From Verrucomicrobiales bacterium (GTDB lineage: Bacteria; Verrucomicrobiota; Verrucomicrobiia; Limisphaerales; SXQI01): 8,646 nucleotides of DNA. The DNA is taken from positions 1 through 8,646 of the forward strand of contig JAQGOX010000954.1 in the NCBI GenBank assembly GCA_028293365.1. Reading direction: 5' to 3'. The notes beneath the pieces were generated by a model. That model had not been told where the DNA came from. It ran no database searches and was given only the letters and a program-made list of their open reading frames with translations. Below are positions 1 through 6,338 of this stretch, piece by piece; position 1 is the first letter of the stretch, and each line of letters opens with the position of its first letter. The translations under genes and the position numbers were made by a program.

Positions 1-633
1 ATCGGATTTCTCTTGTTGGTTTCACTGGTTTTAAGCGCTGGTTTGGCGGCGGTCGGCAAATACATGACTGGCCTGATGCCGGGCATGCAAATGGTTGCCC
101 AATTCTTGAACCTGGTCGTGTCGTTCGGAATCATAACTCTCCTATTTGCGATGATTTTTAAATTATTACCGGATGTTAAGATCGCCTGGAAGGATGTGTG
201 GGTTGGAGCTGCCTTTACGGCATTGCTGTTTACCATCGGTAAATTCGGATTGGGATTGTATTTGGGAAAAAGCGCAGTGAGCTCCGCTTACGGAGCGGCC
301 GGGTCTCTCGTAGTCGTGCTATTATGGGTTTACTGGTCTTCACAGATACTTTTCTTTGGAGCGGAACTTACCCAGGTTTACGCCAACGAATACGGAACGA
401 AAGTAGTGCCCAAAGAGCATGCTGTAATGGTCATTCAGCCTGAGCCGAAGGAACTGCCAAAGGGAGAGGCAATTCCTTCTCAAACCGGGACCGGACAGAA
501 TTCGCGGCCTCCGAAGTCACGGAGCAAACCCTCTTTTGTCGGCGCTCTTCCTGCGTTTCTATTGGTCGGACTGGCATTGCTTCCTAAACGGAAGTCGAAG
601 GGAATCAAACGGTTTCTTCCAAAGCCATTGTGA
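1..633 (+). CDS. YihY/BrkB-family inner-membrane protein (5' end cut off)
   Basis: C-terminal 210 residues of a polytopic membrane protein; the frame is open at base 1, so the true start lies upstream of the window. Hydrophobic segments alternate with short loops, and the stretch LLWVYWSSQILFFGAELTQV (about residues 108-127 of the visible part) is the hallmark end of the YihY/BrkB (formerly 'ribonuclease BN') family. Members are integral inner-membrane proteins of uncertain function; the old RNase assignment is not supported for the family. After the conserved domain there is a Pro/Lys/Ser-rich linker of about 45 residues, then one more hydrophobic segment (FVGALPAFLLVGLALLP) and a very basic tail ending KRFLPKPL. 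This appendix is not part of the core family. The gene ends 99 bp before corA and shows no clear link to the polysaccharide genes. Family assignment is confident; function is unknown. Confidence 0.88.
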   Translation: MGFLLLVSLVLSAGLAAVGKYMTGLMPGMQMVAQFLNLVVSFGIITLLFAMIFKLLPDVKIAWKDVWVGAAFTALLFTIGKFGLGLYLGKSAVSSAYGAAGSLVVVLLWVYWSSQILFFGAELTQVYANEYGTKVVPKEHAVMVIQPEPKELPKGEAIPSQTGTGQNSRPPKSRSKPSFVGALPAFLLVGLALLPKRKSKGIKRFLPKPL

Positions 634-732
634 TCGTTTGCTTTGCAACGCAATTATTTCTCATTCTTTTTTGCGACTGCGGTAATCCTTGAATGTCACT
701 GAGTTGAACTCTAGACTGCGCCAAGTTGGCAC
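634..732 (+). promoter_or_regulatory. yihY-corA intergenic region with weak promoter-like hexamers
   Basis: This 99-bp gap has no hairpin with a T-tract, so I see no terminator for the upstream gene. A weak sigma-70-like pair is TTGAAT (689-694) and TAGACT (712-717) with a 17-nt spacer; each matches the consensus at four of six positions. If used, transcription would start only about 10 nt before the corA start codon, giving a near-leaderless message. That would fit the absence of a Shine-Dalgarno sequence there. An imperfect dyad (717-733, core GCCAA-G-TTGGC) abuts the start codon. These are sequence observations only; promoter activity is a guess. Confidence 0.25.
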
Positions 733-1731
733 ATGATTCGATCGTTTGCTTTTACAACTCAGGGGCGGGCGCACACGCAGGACATCGACATGTTTCTCAT
801 GCCGACCATTCTGGTTGATACAAATCTTTTCCTGTGGGTGGATCTGGAAAAACCGACTGCCGCGGAGACAACTGGAGTACTTGAGAACGTATTCCACTTT
901 CATCCACTTTCCATACAGGATTGCGTAGCGCCCAGTCCGGTTCCCAAGGTCGAAGAGTACAATCCGCAGGAAAACGATCAATTTGCTCCTTACCTGTTCA
1001 TCGTGATCCACGCGGTCGATTACAATCAGAAGGATGATGTATTTCGAACCAGTGAACTGAATTTTTTTCTTGGGAAGAACTTCCTGGTTACCTACCACGA
1101 CGTTCCATTGAAAAGCACACAGAGCACGGTGGACCGGTGTCAAAAGAAGGCGCTCAACGTCGGAAGAGGTCCTGATCGGCTGGCACATACGATTCTGGAT
1201 GCAATCGTTGACAATTATAAACCGGCTCTCGATGAACTGGCTTCGGAGATCGCGAACCTTGAGTCGGATGCTCTGGAAACCACGGGGCCCGAGATTCTGG
1301 CGAAAATAATCGCGCTCAAAAAGGAGGTTTTCAATCTCAGACGGATTATTGGGCCGCAAAGGGCGGTGCTTGCCCGATTTGCGCACGGTGAATTCAAATT
1401 GATCCGCCCACATTTAGTTCCCTATTTTCGCGATATTTATGATGGCATTTTTCAGATTGAAGAAATGGCACATTCCTACACCGATTCATTGACCGCGGTT
1501 CTGCAGGTGTACTTGACCATGTCGTCCAACCGAACGGGGGAGGTGGTCAAACTGCTGACTATCATCACGGTAATAACCACTCCGTTAATGATGATTGGAA
1601 CGTGGTACGGAATGAATTTTAAAAACATGCCGGAACTGGACGCCCGGCATGGATATGCCGTTGCGGCATCGACTATGCTCATTTCGACTGCGGCCACATT
1701 CTATTATTTCAAACGAAAGAAGTGGCTGTGA
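733..1731 (+). CDS. corA: CorA-type magnesium/divalent cation transporter
   Basis: Predicted inner-membrane Mg2+ (possibly Co2+/Ni2+) channel of the CorA/MIT family, which forms homopentamers. The 332-residue length is normal for the family. A soluble N-terminal domain (about 1-265) is followed by two membrane helices close to the C-terminus (about 271-290 and 308-325). The signature Tyr-Gly-Met-Asn lies at residues 292-295 at the end of the first helix, followed by FKNMPEL in the external loop, as in typical CorA. The basic end YFKRKKWL is also usual. ATG 733 is the first possible start: an in-frame stop lies at 712-714, and the N-terminal MIRS...GR...LWVDLE pattern fits family members. No Shine-Dalgarno sequence is visible. 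The histidine kinase gene starts 21 nt after the stop codon, so cotranscription is possible, but I see no functional reason for it. Confidence 0.95.
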   Translation: MIRSFAFTTQGRAHTQDIDMFLMPTILVDTNLFLWVDLEKPTAAETTGVLENVFHFHPLSIQDCVAPSPVPKVEEYNPQENDQFAPYLFIVIHAVDYNQKDDVFRTSELNFFLGKNFLVTYHDVPLKSTQSTVDRCQKKALNVGRGPDRLAHTILDAIVDNYKPALDELASEIANLESDALETTGPEILAKIIALKKEVFNLRRIIGPQRAVLARFAHGEFKLIRPHLVPYFRDIYDGIFQIEEMAHSYTDSLTAVLQVYLTMSSNRTGEVVKLLTIITVITTPLMMIGTWYGMNFKNMPELDARHGYAVAASTMLISTAATFYYFKRKKWL

Positions 1732-1733
1732 CC

Positions 1734-1739
1734 GGAGAG
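1734..1739 (+). promoter_or_regulatory. Likely ribosome binding site of the histidine kinase gene
   Basis: GGAGAG lies just after the corA stop codon and 13 nt before ATG 1753. The spacer is somewhat long, but this is the only purine-rich site available, and the GTG at 1728 is out of frame with the kinase. Confidence 0.5.
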
Positions 1740-1752
1740 CGAGCCATCAGAT

Positions 1753-3018
1753 ATGCCGGGATCTAAATCCAGTTTTCTCGACAAGGTGCTTGGCCGGATT
1801 GGGCGTCTCGATACCCAGGGCCTGCAAACGGTGGTCCAACGACTCGCACGCGAGCGCAGCTTTCTCGAAACGCTCTTCGACGCCATCGAAGACGGGATTC
1901 TCGTACTGGATGAAACCGGACGGGCTATCTATTTCAATGAAGCAGTCAGCCGGCTATTGGGTCTGCAACCGGGTGCCGCCGAGGGTAAACACATCTCAGA
2001 ATTCCTTTCCCAATTCAATTGGGAAAGTTGCGCGCATCTGAATGCCCAGGATGGCCCGCGCGTGATGCGGCAGGAGTTCGAAGTTTCTTTTCCGCGCGAG
2101 CGGTTTCTTCATGTCTATGCCACGCCGCTGGACGGTGAACGCAGTGGAAGTTCCGGGGTGGCTTTGATTTTACACGACGCAACCGAGGCTCGTCAAAAGA
2201 CCTTCGAAGCCATTGAAAGTGAACGCATCCAGGCGTTGACCCTGTTGGCGGCGAGCGTCGCGCATGAAATCGGAAATCCGCTGAATGCTCTGCACATCCA
2301 CCTGCAATTGATCGAGCGAGAAGCTAAAAAACTTCGGAAATTGGGTGATAAAGGCACCGCAATGCGCCTGGGTTCGGCACGCGCGAAACTGACTGAAATC
2401 GCGGAAGAGACGCGTGCAATCTCAGATCGTTTCGAGCAGTATTTGTCTGTCGCGAAGGGCGAAATAACCCGGCTCGACTATATTGTCACCCAGTTTTTAC
2501 AAGCTATTCGTCCTCGACCGCCACAGATGACCCCGGCCTCTTTGAATGCGGTCGTGGACGAAACAGTAGAATTGCTTCGGCCGGAAATCGAGAATCGAGG
2601 GCAACGGCTTGAGGTCAAGAAGGCCCGGGAAATTCCGCTCGCGCCGTTTGATGCGGCCCAGCTTAAACAGGTGCTGGTCAACCTGATGAAGAATGCGATG
2701 CAGGCGATGCAAAAGGAGGGTGTTTTGACGATCGCGACAGGCAGCACGTCGGAAGGGGTTTGGTTGAGCGTCACTGACACGGGTTGTGGAATCCCGCAGG
2801 AACAAATCAACCGCATATTCGAACCTTTCTTCACCACCAAGAAGAAAGGTTCCGGTCTTGGGTTAATGATAGTCCAAAGGATCATTCGAGAGCACGGCGG
2901 GAGAATCGATTTGCAGAGCCATCCCGGCAGGGGAACGACTTTTGGAATTTGGCTGCCGCTGCATGAGCCCCATCCGCGTTTGCTCGGTTCTGCGGCCGAG
3001 GCACACGTTCATAATTGA
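1753..3018 (+). CDS. Cytosolic PAS-domain sensor histidine kinase (NtrB-like)
   Basis: Sensor kinase of 421 residues that should autophosphorylate and pass phosphate to the regulator encoded 4 nt downstream. No transmembrane segment or signal peptide is seen, so it is expected to sense a cytoplasmic signal. Order: a short helical N-terminus; a PAS domain (about 36-145, starting ETLFDAIEDGILVLDETG); the H-box AHEIGNPLNAL with phosphoacceptor His171; the N-box around Asn310 and Asn314 (LVNLMKNAMQAM); the G1-box DTGCGIP (342-348); the F-box FEPFF (356-360); and the G2-box GSGLGL (366-371). All catalytic motifs are intact. The spacing from His171 to the N-box is about 140 residues, roughly 30 more than usual, because of a charged helical insert at about 190-235. 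Two perfect inverted repeats lie within the gene (2005-2027 and 2821-2852). The signal sensed by the PAS domain cannot be told from sequence. Confidence 0.95.
   Translation: MPGSKSSFLDKVLGRIGRLDTQGLQTVVQRLARERSFLETLFDAIEDGILVLDETGRAIYFNEAVSRLLGLQPGAAEGKHISEFLSQFNWESCAHLNAQDGPRVMRQEFEVSFPRERFLHVYATPLDGERSGSSGVALILHDATEARQKTFEAIESERIQALTLLAASVAHEIGNPLNALHIHLQLIEREAKKLRKLGDKGTAMRLGSARAKLTEIAEETRAISDRFEQYLSVAKGEITRLDYIVTQFLQAIRPRPPQMTPASLNAVVDETVELLRPEIENRGQRLEVKKAREIPLAPFDAAQLKQVLVNLMKNAMQAMQKEGVLTIATGSTSEGVWLSVTDTGCGIPQEQINRIFEPFFTTKKKGSGLGLMIVQRIIREHGGRIDLQSHPGRGTTFGIWLPLHEPHPRLLGSAAEAHVHN
2005..2027. repeat. Perfect 11-bp-arm palindrome inside the kinase gene
   Basis: The arms CTTTCCCAATT (2005-2015) and AATTGGGAAAG (2017-2027) are exact reverse complements around a single C at 2016. 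The site lies in the PAS-coding part (residues around SQFNWES). No T-tract follows, so it is not a terminator. It resembles a binding site for a dimeric protein or a tight cruciform/hairpin, but no function is known. Confidence 0.85.
2821..2852. repeat. Perfect 12-bp-arm inverted repeat in the F-box/G2-box coding region
   Basis: The arms GAACCTTTCTTC (2821-2832) and GAAGAAAGGTTC (2841-2852) pair exactly around an 8-nt loop (2833-2840). The segment encodes EPFFTTKKKGS of the ATP-lid region. Conserved Phe-Phe and Lys-Lys codons are partly complementary, so protein constraint may explain part of the pairing. No T-tract follows. Confidence 0.85.
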
Positions 3019-3022
3019 TCTC

Positions 3023-4399
3023 ATGGCTGTAAATAAACCAATGCTTTTAATCGTCGATGACGAAAAAAATCAGCGTGAAGGATTGCGCGCTGCCCTGGAG
3101 GATCACTACGACATCTATCTGGCGGATTCCGCCGCTGCCGCGATTCATCTGCTCGAGACAGAACATTTCGACGTTCTTTTGACCGATTTTCGGATGCCAA
3201 GCGAAGATGGGATGAAACTCATCACGCGCGCGAAATCGCTCCCGAAGCCTCCCATTTGTATTTTGATGACCGCATACGGTTCCGAGGAACTGGCGGTGGA
3301 GGCGATGAAAAAAGGAGCCGATGACTATATTCCCAAGGGCAAACTTCAGATCGACGAGCTGGAATTCCGCATCAATCGGGCGATGCGGCATCAATCACTC
3401 GAAGTCGAAAATGATAGCCTGCATAAAAGGCTCGATGAAAAATTTGGGCTCGAAAATGTCATCGGTCAGGCTCCGGTTATGCAGGAAGTCTTCGATCTGG
3501 TCCGCCAGGTCGCTCCAAGTCGCGCCACGGTTTTGATCGAGGGCGAAAGCGGTACCGGAAAAGAACTAATAGCCAAGGCGATTCATCAACTTAGTCCAAG
3601 GTCGAAATATCCATTGGTCGCAGTCCATTGCGCTGGTTTGGCTGCAAGCCTGCTGGAAAGCGAATTGTTTGGTCACGAGAAAGGAGCTTTCACTGGAGCG
3701 CATGAACGGCGGATCGGACGCGTGGAACAGGCACAAGGAGGAACACTTTTTCTGGACGAGATCGGTGAAATCGACGCCACAGTTCAGGTGAAGCTGTTGC
3801 GCTTTCTGGGGGAGCGCACGTTCGAGCGGGTCGGCTCGAGCAAGACTCATTCTGCGGATGTCCGCCTGGTTGCGGCAACGAACAAAAACCTTCAGCAAAT
3901 GGTAAAGGCCGGAACATTTCGGGAAGATCTGTATTTCCGCTTGAATGTGGTCGCAATCCAAATGCCTGCATTACGGGAACGACGGGGTGATATTCCGCTG
4001 CTTGCCCGGGCGTTCCTGCGAGAATTCGCCTCACAAAATGAGAAGAAAGTGAACGATTTCGACCCTTCGGCAATCGAAGCGATCATGGTTTACGATTGGC
4101 CTGGGAATGTTCGCGAGCTTCGGTCGGCAGTTGAACATGCCGTCGTGCTCTGCCGGGGCGAGACAATTCAGATCCGCGATCTGCCTCCGGCGGTCCGTGG
4201 TGCAACGTCGAGTAGCCCCGCAACTGTCTCCGCAATGGTTGGATCTGGAGATTTGACTGTGCAGGAAGCGGAAAAGCAGTTGATTATTCGCGCGTTGAAT
4301 GAAGCAAAAGGGAACCGCAGCGCCGCAGCGCTCAAAATTGGGATGAGCCGCCGCACCTTACATCGCAAACTTCACACCTATCACCTCGAAGGATTTTAA
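3023..4399 (+). CDS. NtrC-family sigma-54-dependent response regulator
   Basis: Bacterial enhancer-binding protein of 458 residues that should activate sigma-54 RNA polymerase when phosphorylated by the upstream kinase. Receiver domain (about 5-120): acidic pair Asp12/Asp13, phosphoacceptor Asp55, Thr83 and Lys105; the residue after Lys105 is Gly where Pro is usual. AAA+ domain (about 145-385): Walker A GESGTGKE (174-181), sigma-54 contact loop GAFTGA (221-226), Walker B LFLDEIGE (242-249) and sensor-region arginines (RER 318-320). After a Ser/Ala-rich linker, a Fis-type helix-turn-helix (about 411-451) ends NRSAAALKIGMSRRTLHRKL. All motifs needed for ATPase activity and sigma-54 contact are intact. 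The frame is open back to 2942, but ATG 3023 is chosen because the receiver fold begins a few residues later and the kinase stop is just 4 nt upstream. The Shine-Dalgarno signal is poor, so translational coupling is likely. Confidence 0.96.
   Translation: MAVNKPMLLIVDDEKNQREGLRAALEDHYDIYLADSAAAAIHLLETEHFDVLLTDFRMPSEDGMKLITRAKSLPKPPICILMTAYGSEELAVEAMKKGADDYIPKGKLQIDELEFRINRAMRHQSLEVENDSLHKRLDEKFGLENVIGQAPVMQEVFDLVRQVAPSRATVLIEGESGTGKELIAKAIHQLSPRSKYPLVAVHCAGLAASLLESELFGHEKGAFTGAHERRIGRVEQAQGGTLFLDEIGEIDATVQVKLLRFLGERTFERVGSSKTHSADVRLVAATNKNLQQMVKAGTFREDLYFRLNVVAIQMPALRERRGDIPLLARAFLREFASQNEKKVNDFDPSAIEAIMVYDWPGNVRELRSAVEHAVVLCRGETIQIRDLPPAVRGATSSSPATVSAMVGSGDLTVQEAEKQLIIRALNEAKGNRSAAALKIGMSRRTLHRKLHTYHLEGF
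4388..4393 (+). promoter_or_regulatory. Ribosome binding site of the glycosyltransferase gene, inside the regulator's last codons
   Basis: GAAGGA lies 9 nt before ATG 4403 and overlaps the codons for the final residues (EGF) of the response regulator. This ties the two genes together and supports one operon. Confidence 0.65.
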
Positions 4400-4402
4400 A
4401 AG

Positions 4403-6229
4403 ATGCAGCCAGGATTACAGGAATGGATTCATAAGTTGGAGCTCGGAGTCGGAACACGCTACGTCAAGATCGGCTTGCTCGTGCTGGGATTTCTTACACT
4501 CGCCTTTCGTTATGATGTGGCTGAATACAAAGCATTCGCGACCAGCGAAGCAATGGACTCCGCGCAACTTGGCCGCAACATTGCGCAGGGAAGGGGGTAC
4601 ACGACGCGATTTATCAGGCCTTTGAGCGTGGCATTGCTCGACAAGGTTCGAGGCGATAATCAACCGGTGCTTAAAACCGATCAACCCGACATTTCCAACG
4701 CGCCAGTTTATCCTCTCCTGCTCGCGGGTCTTTTTAAGGTCTTGCCTGTTGAATTCTCGATCGGTCACGCGACGGCTTATGATAAATATCAGCCTGAAGT
4801 TTTCATCGCCATTTTTAATCAGATCTTATTTGCGGTTGCGATTGTGTTTTTATTTTTGTTGGCCCGGAAACTTTTCGATGAGACCGTAGCGATGGTCAGT
4901 GCCATCATCTTCGCCGCCTCGGATTTGGTTTGGAGGTTCAGCGTCTCGGGTCTTTCGACCGTTTGGTTGATCTTGATCTTTCTGGGAATTATCTGGTGCC
5001 TGGTTTCTATCGAGCAAGCCACCTTGCCCTCGGCACCCACGCCGGAAAAGCCGATTGCGACCGAGAATTCAATCGGGTGGTTCGCGATGATGGGAATTGT
5101 TCTGGGCGTTTTGCTGGCGACGGGAGCGCTCACGCGCTACGCCTTTGGCTGGCTGCTTATTCCAGTTGTGGGATATGGCGTAATTGTTTTTGGAAAACAT
5201 CGGGGTTTGGTTTGCACCCTTGTTTGTTTTACTTTTCTGATTTTGTTGGCACCGTGGTGTTACCGGAACTACCAGATTTCCGGGCATTGTTTTGGCACGG
5301 CTGGGTTTGCAATCTATGAACAAACCTCCTACTTCCCTGGCGCCCGGCTCGAACGCTCCATACCGAAAAGTTTTGAAGTGTTTTTAAATAACACAGGATT
5401 GCATGACTTCTTCCATAAACTCCTGGTGCAGGGGGACTTGATCGTCCGAAATGAGGCCGGTAAAATCGGCGGCAACTGGCTTTGTACCGGGCTTTTTATT
5501 TGCGGGATCCTCATTCCGTTTCGCAGTCTGTCTCTCACGCGGTTGCGGTTTTTCGTTCTGTTTGCGCTTGTGGTTGCAGGAGTTTCCGCAGCCCTGGGGC
5601 GCACGCATCTGTCTTTTGATTCCCCTGAAGTGAATACGGAGAACCTTTTTGTCCTGATGCTCCCGATAGTTATCGTATTTGCCGTGGCTCTGTTTTTTAC
5701 GTTGCTGGAACAACTGGTTTTGCCTCATCCGGCTGTCCAAAGCGTCATCGTCGTCGTGTTTGTGATCCTCGCGTCCCTGCAACTGATTTTCACTCTGCTT
5801 CCTCCACGAAGTCTGCCAGCAGCGTATCCGCCTTATTCGCCACCAATGATTCAAACGGTATCGCGATGGCTCAAAAGCGATGAATTAATGATGAGTGATA
5901 TGCCTTGGGCGGTGGCGTGGTACGGAGACCGGCAGTGCATTTGGACTACGTTGGACGCAGGTCTCGACCATTCCGGTGATTTTTTTACAATTAATGATTA
6001 TCAGAAGCCGATTCATGGTCTGTACTTGACTCCTTTAACAATTGATACACGTTTTGTCTCGGAGATGATCAGAAACCCGGACGGAGCCTGGGGGCGTTTT
6101 GTACTGGAAAGTTTACTGCGGACAAATGTGCCGACTGGATTCCCGCTCAAAAATGCGCCGAAAGGCTTCCTCCCGGATTTCTTATTTTTGAGTGATCGGG
6201 TACGGTGGAAGAACGACTTGAAGCAATGA
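4403..6229 (+). CDS. GT-C fold (GT39/ArnT-like) polytopic membrane glycosyltransferase
   Basis: Membrane protein of 608 residues with about 10-11 predicted helices (roughly 22-36, 137-155, 162-176, 183-201, two in 225-263, 268-285, 355-373, 380-398, 412-436, 446-466) and a soluble C-terminal domain from about 470. Features shared with the PMT/ArnT-type GT-C superfamily are: an acidic first periplasmic loop (EAMDSAQLGRNIAQGRGY, 49-66); the APVYPLLLAGLFKVLP segment (100-115); the APWCYRNYQISG motif (283-294); and a C-terminal domain with SDMPWAVAWYGDR (498-510). Such enzymes move a sugar from a polyprenyl-phosphate carrier to a lipid, protein or glycan on the periplasmic side; donor and acceptor cannot be read from sequence. 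The gene starts 3 nt after the regulator stop with a good ribosome binding site, so it is probably cotranscribed with it. No terminator is seen after the stop. The superfamily is fairly certain; the exact activity is not. Confidence 0.82.
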   Translation: MQPGLQEWIHKLELGVGTRYVKIGLLVLGFLTLAFRYDVAEYKAFATSEAMDSAQLGRNIAQGRGYTTRFIRPLSVALLDKVRGDNQPVLKTDQPDISNAPVYPLLLAGLFKVLPVEFSIGHATAYDKYQPEVFIAIFNQILFAVAIVFLFLLARKLFDETVAMVSAIIFAASDLVWRFSVSGLSTVWLILIFLGIIWCLVSIEQATLPSAPTPEKPIATENSIGWFAMMGIVLGVLLATGALTRYAFGWLLIPVVGYGVIVFGKHRGLVCTLVCFTFLILLAPWCYRNYQISGHCFGTAGFAIYEQTSYFPGARLERSIPKSFEVFLNNTGLHDFFHKLLVQGDLIVRNEAGKIGGNWLCTGLFICGILIPFRSLSLTRLRFFVLFALVVAGVSAALGRTHLSFDSPEVNTENLFVLMLPIVIVFAVALFFTLLEQLVLPHPAVQSVIVVVFVILASLQLIFTLLPPRSLPAAYPPYSPPMIQTVSRWLKSDELMMSDMPWAVAWYGDRQCIWTTLDAGLDHSGDFFTINDYQKPIHGLYLTPLTIDTRFVSEMIRNPDGAWGRFVLESLLRTNVPTGFPLKNAPKGFLPDFLFLSDRVRWKNDLKQ

Positions 6230-6248
6230 CTTTACTCCATTTTATTGT

Positions 6249-6277
6249 TTGACAAGACGTTGTGCCGAAAGTAAAAC
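6249..6277 (+). promoter_or_regulatory. Candidate sigma-70-type promoter of the beta-barrel gene
   Basis: A perfect -35 hexamer TTGACA (6249-6254) is followed after 17 nt by TAAAAC (6272-6277), which matches the -10 consensus at four of six positions. It lies in the 109-bp gap after the glycosyltransferase gene. Transcription would start near 6284, giving a leader of about 55 nt. It suggests the barrel gene can be expressed independently of the upstream operon. Confidence 0.5.
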
Positions 6278-6324
6278 GTACCCGCTTTTCAAGAAAAAGG
6301 TCGAGCGCAAAACTTGTTTGAATT

Positions 6325-6328
6325 AGGA
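6325..6328 (+). promoter_or_regulatory. Ribosome binding site of the beta-barrel gene
   Basis: AGGA within TTAGGAT lies 10 nt before ATG 6339. It is modest but well placed, and it supports this start together with the signal peptide that begins exactly there. Confidence 0.5.
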
Positions 6329-6338
6329 TAAACTACGT

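Noticed and set aside
281..296. Inverted repeat GCTCCG-CTTA-CGGAGC in the YihY-like gene
   Set aside because: Six-bp arms are expected by chance in a window of this size; there is no T-tract and it lies mid-gene.
727..749. Possible sigma-54 promoter, TGGCAC followed by TTGC near the corA start
   Set aside because: The spacing is 13 nt instead of 5, and the second element is inside the coding region.
661..1413. A 250-codon minus-strand open frame opposite corA
   Set aside because: It is fully antisense to a well-supported CorA gene and has no recognisable domain; its composition looks like a mirror of the real coding strand.
2942..3022. Upstream extension of the response regulator to an ATG at 2942
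   Set aside because: It would overlap the kinase end by 77 bp and add 27 residues with no receiver-domain similarity; the fold starts right after ATG 3023.
5293..5310. Possible sigma-54 promoter, TGGCAC followed by TTGC
   Set aside because: The two elements are 8 nt apart instead of 5, and they lie inside the glycosyltransferase gene.
6244..6264. Possible minus-strand -24/-12 element (CGGCAC...CTTGT)
   Set aside because: The TTG element is displaced by one base, the conserved GC of the -12 element is missing, and no gene starts on that strand nearby.
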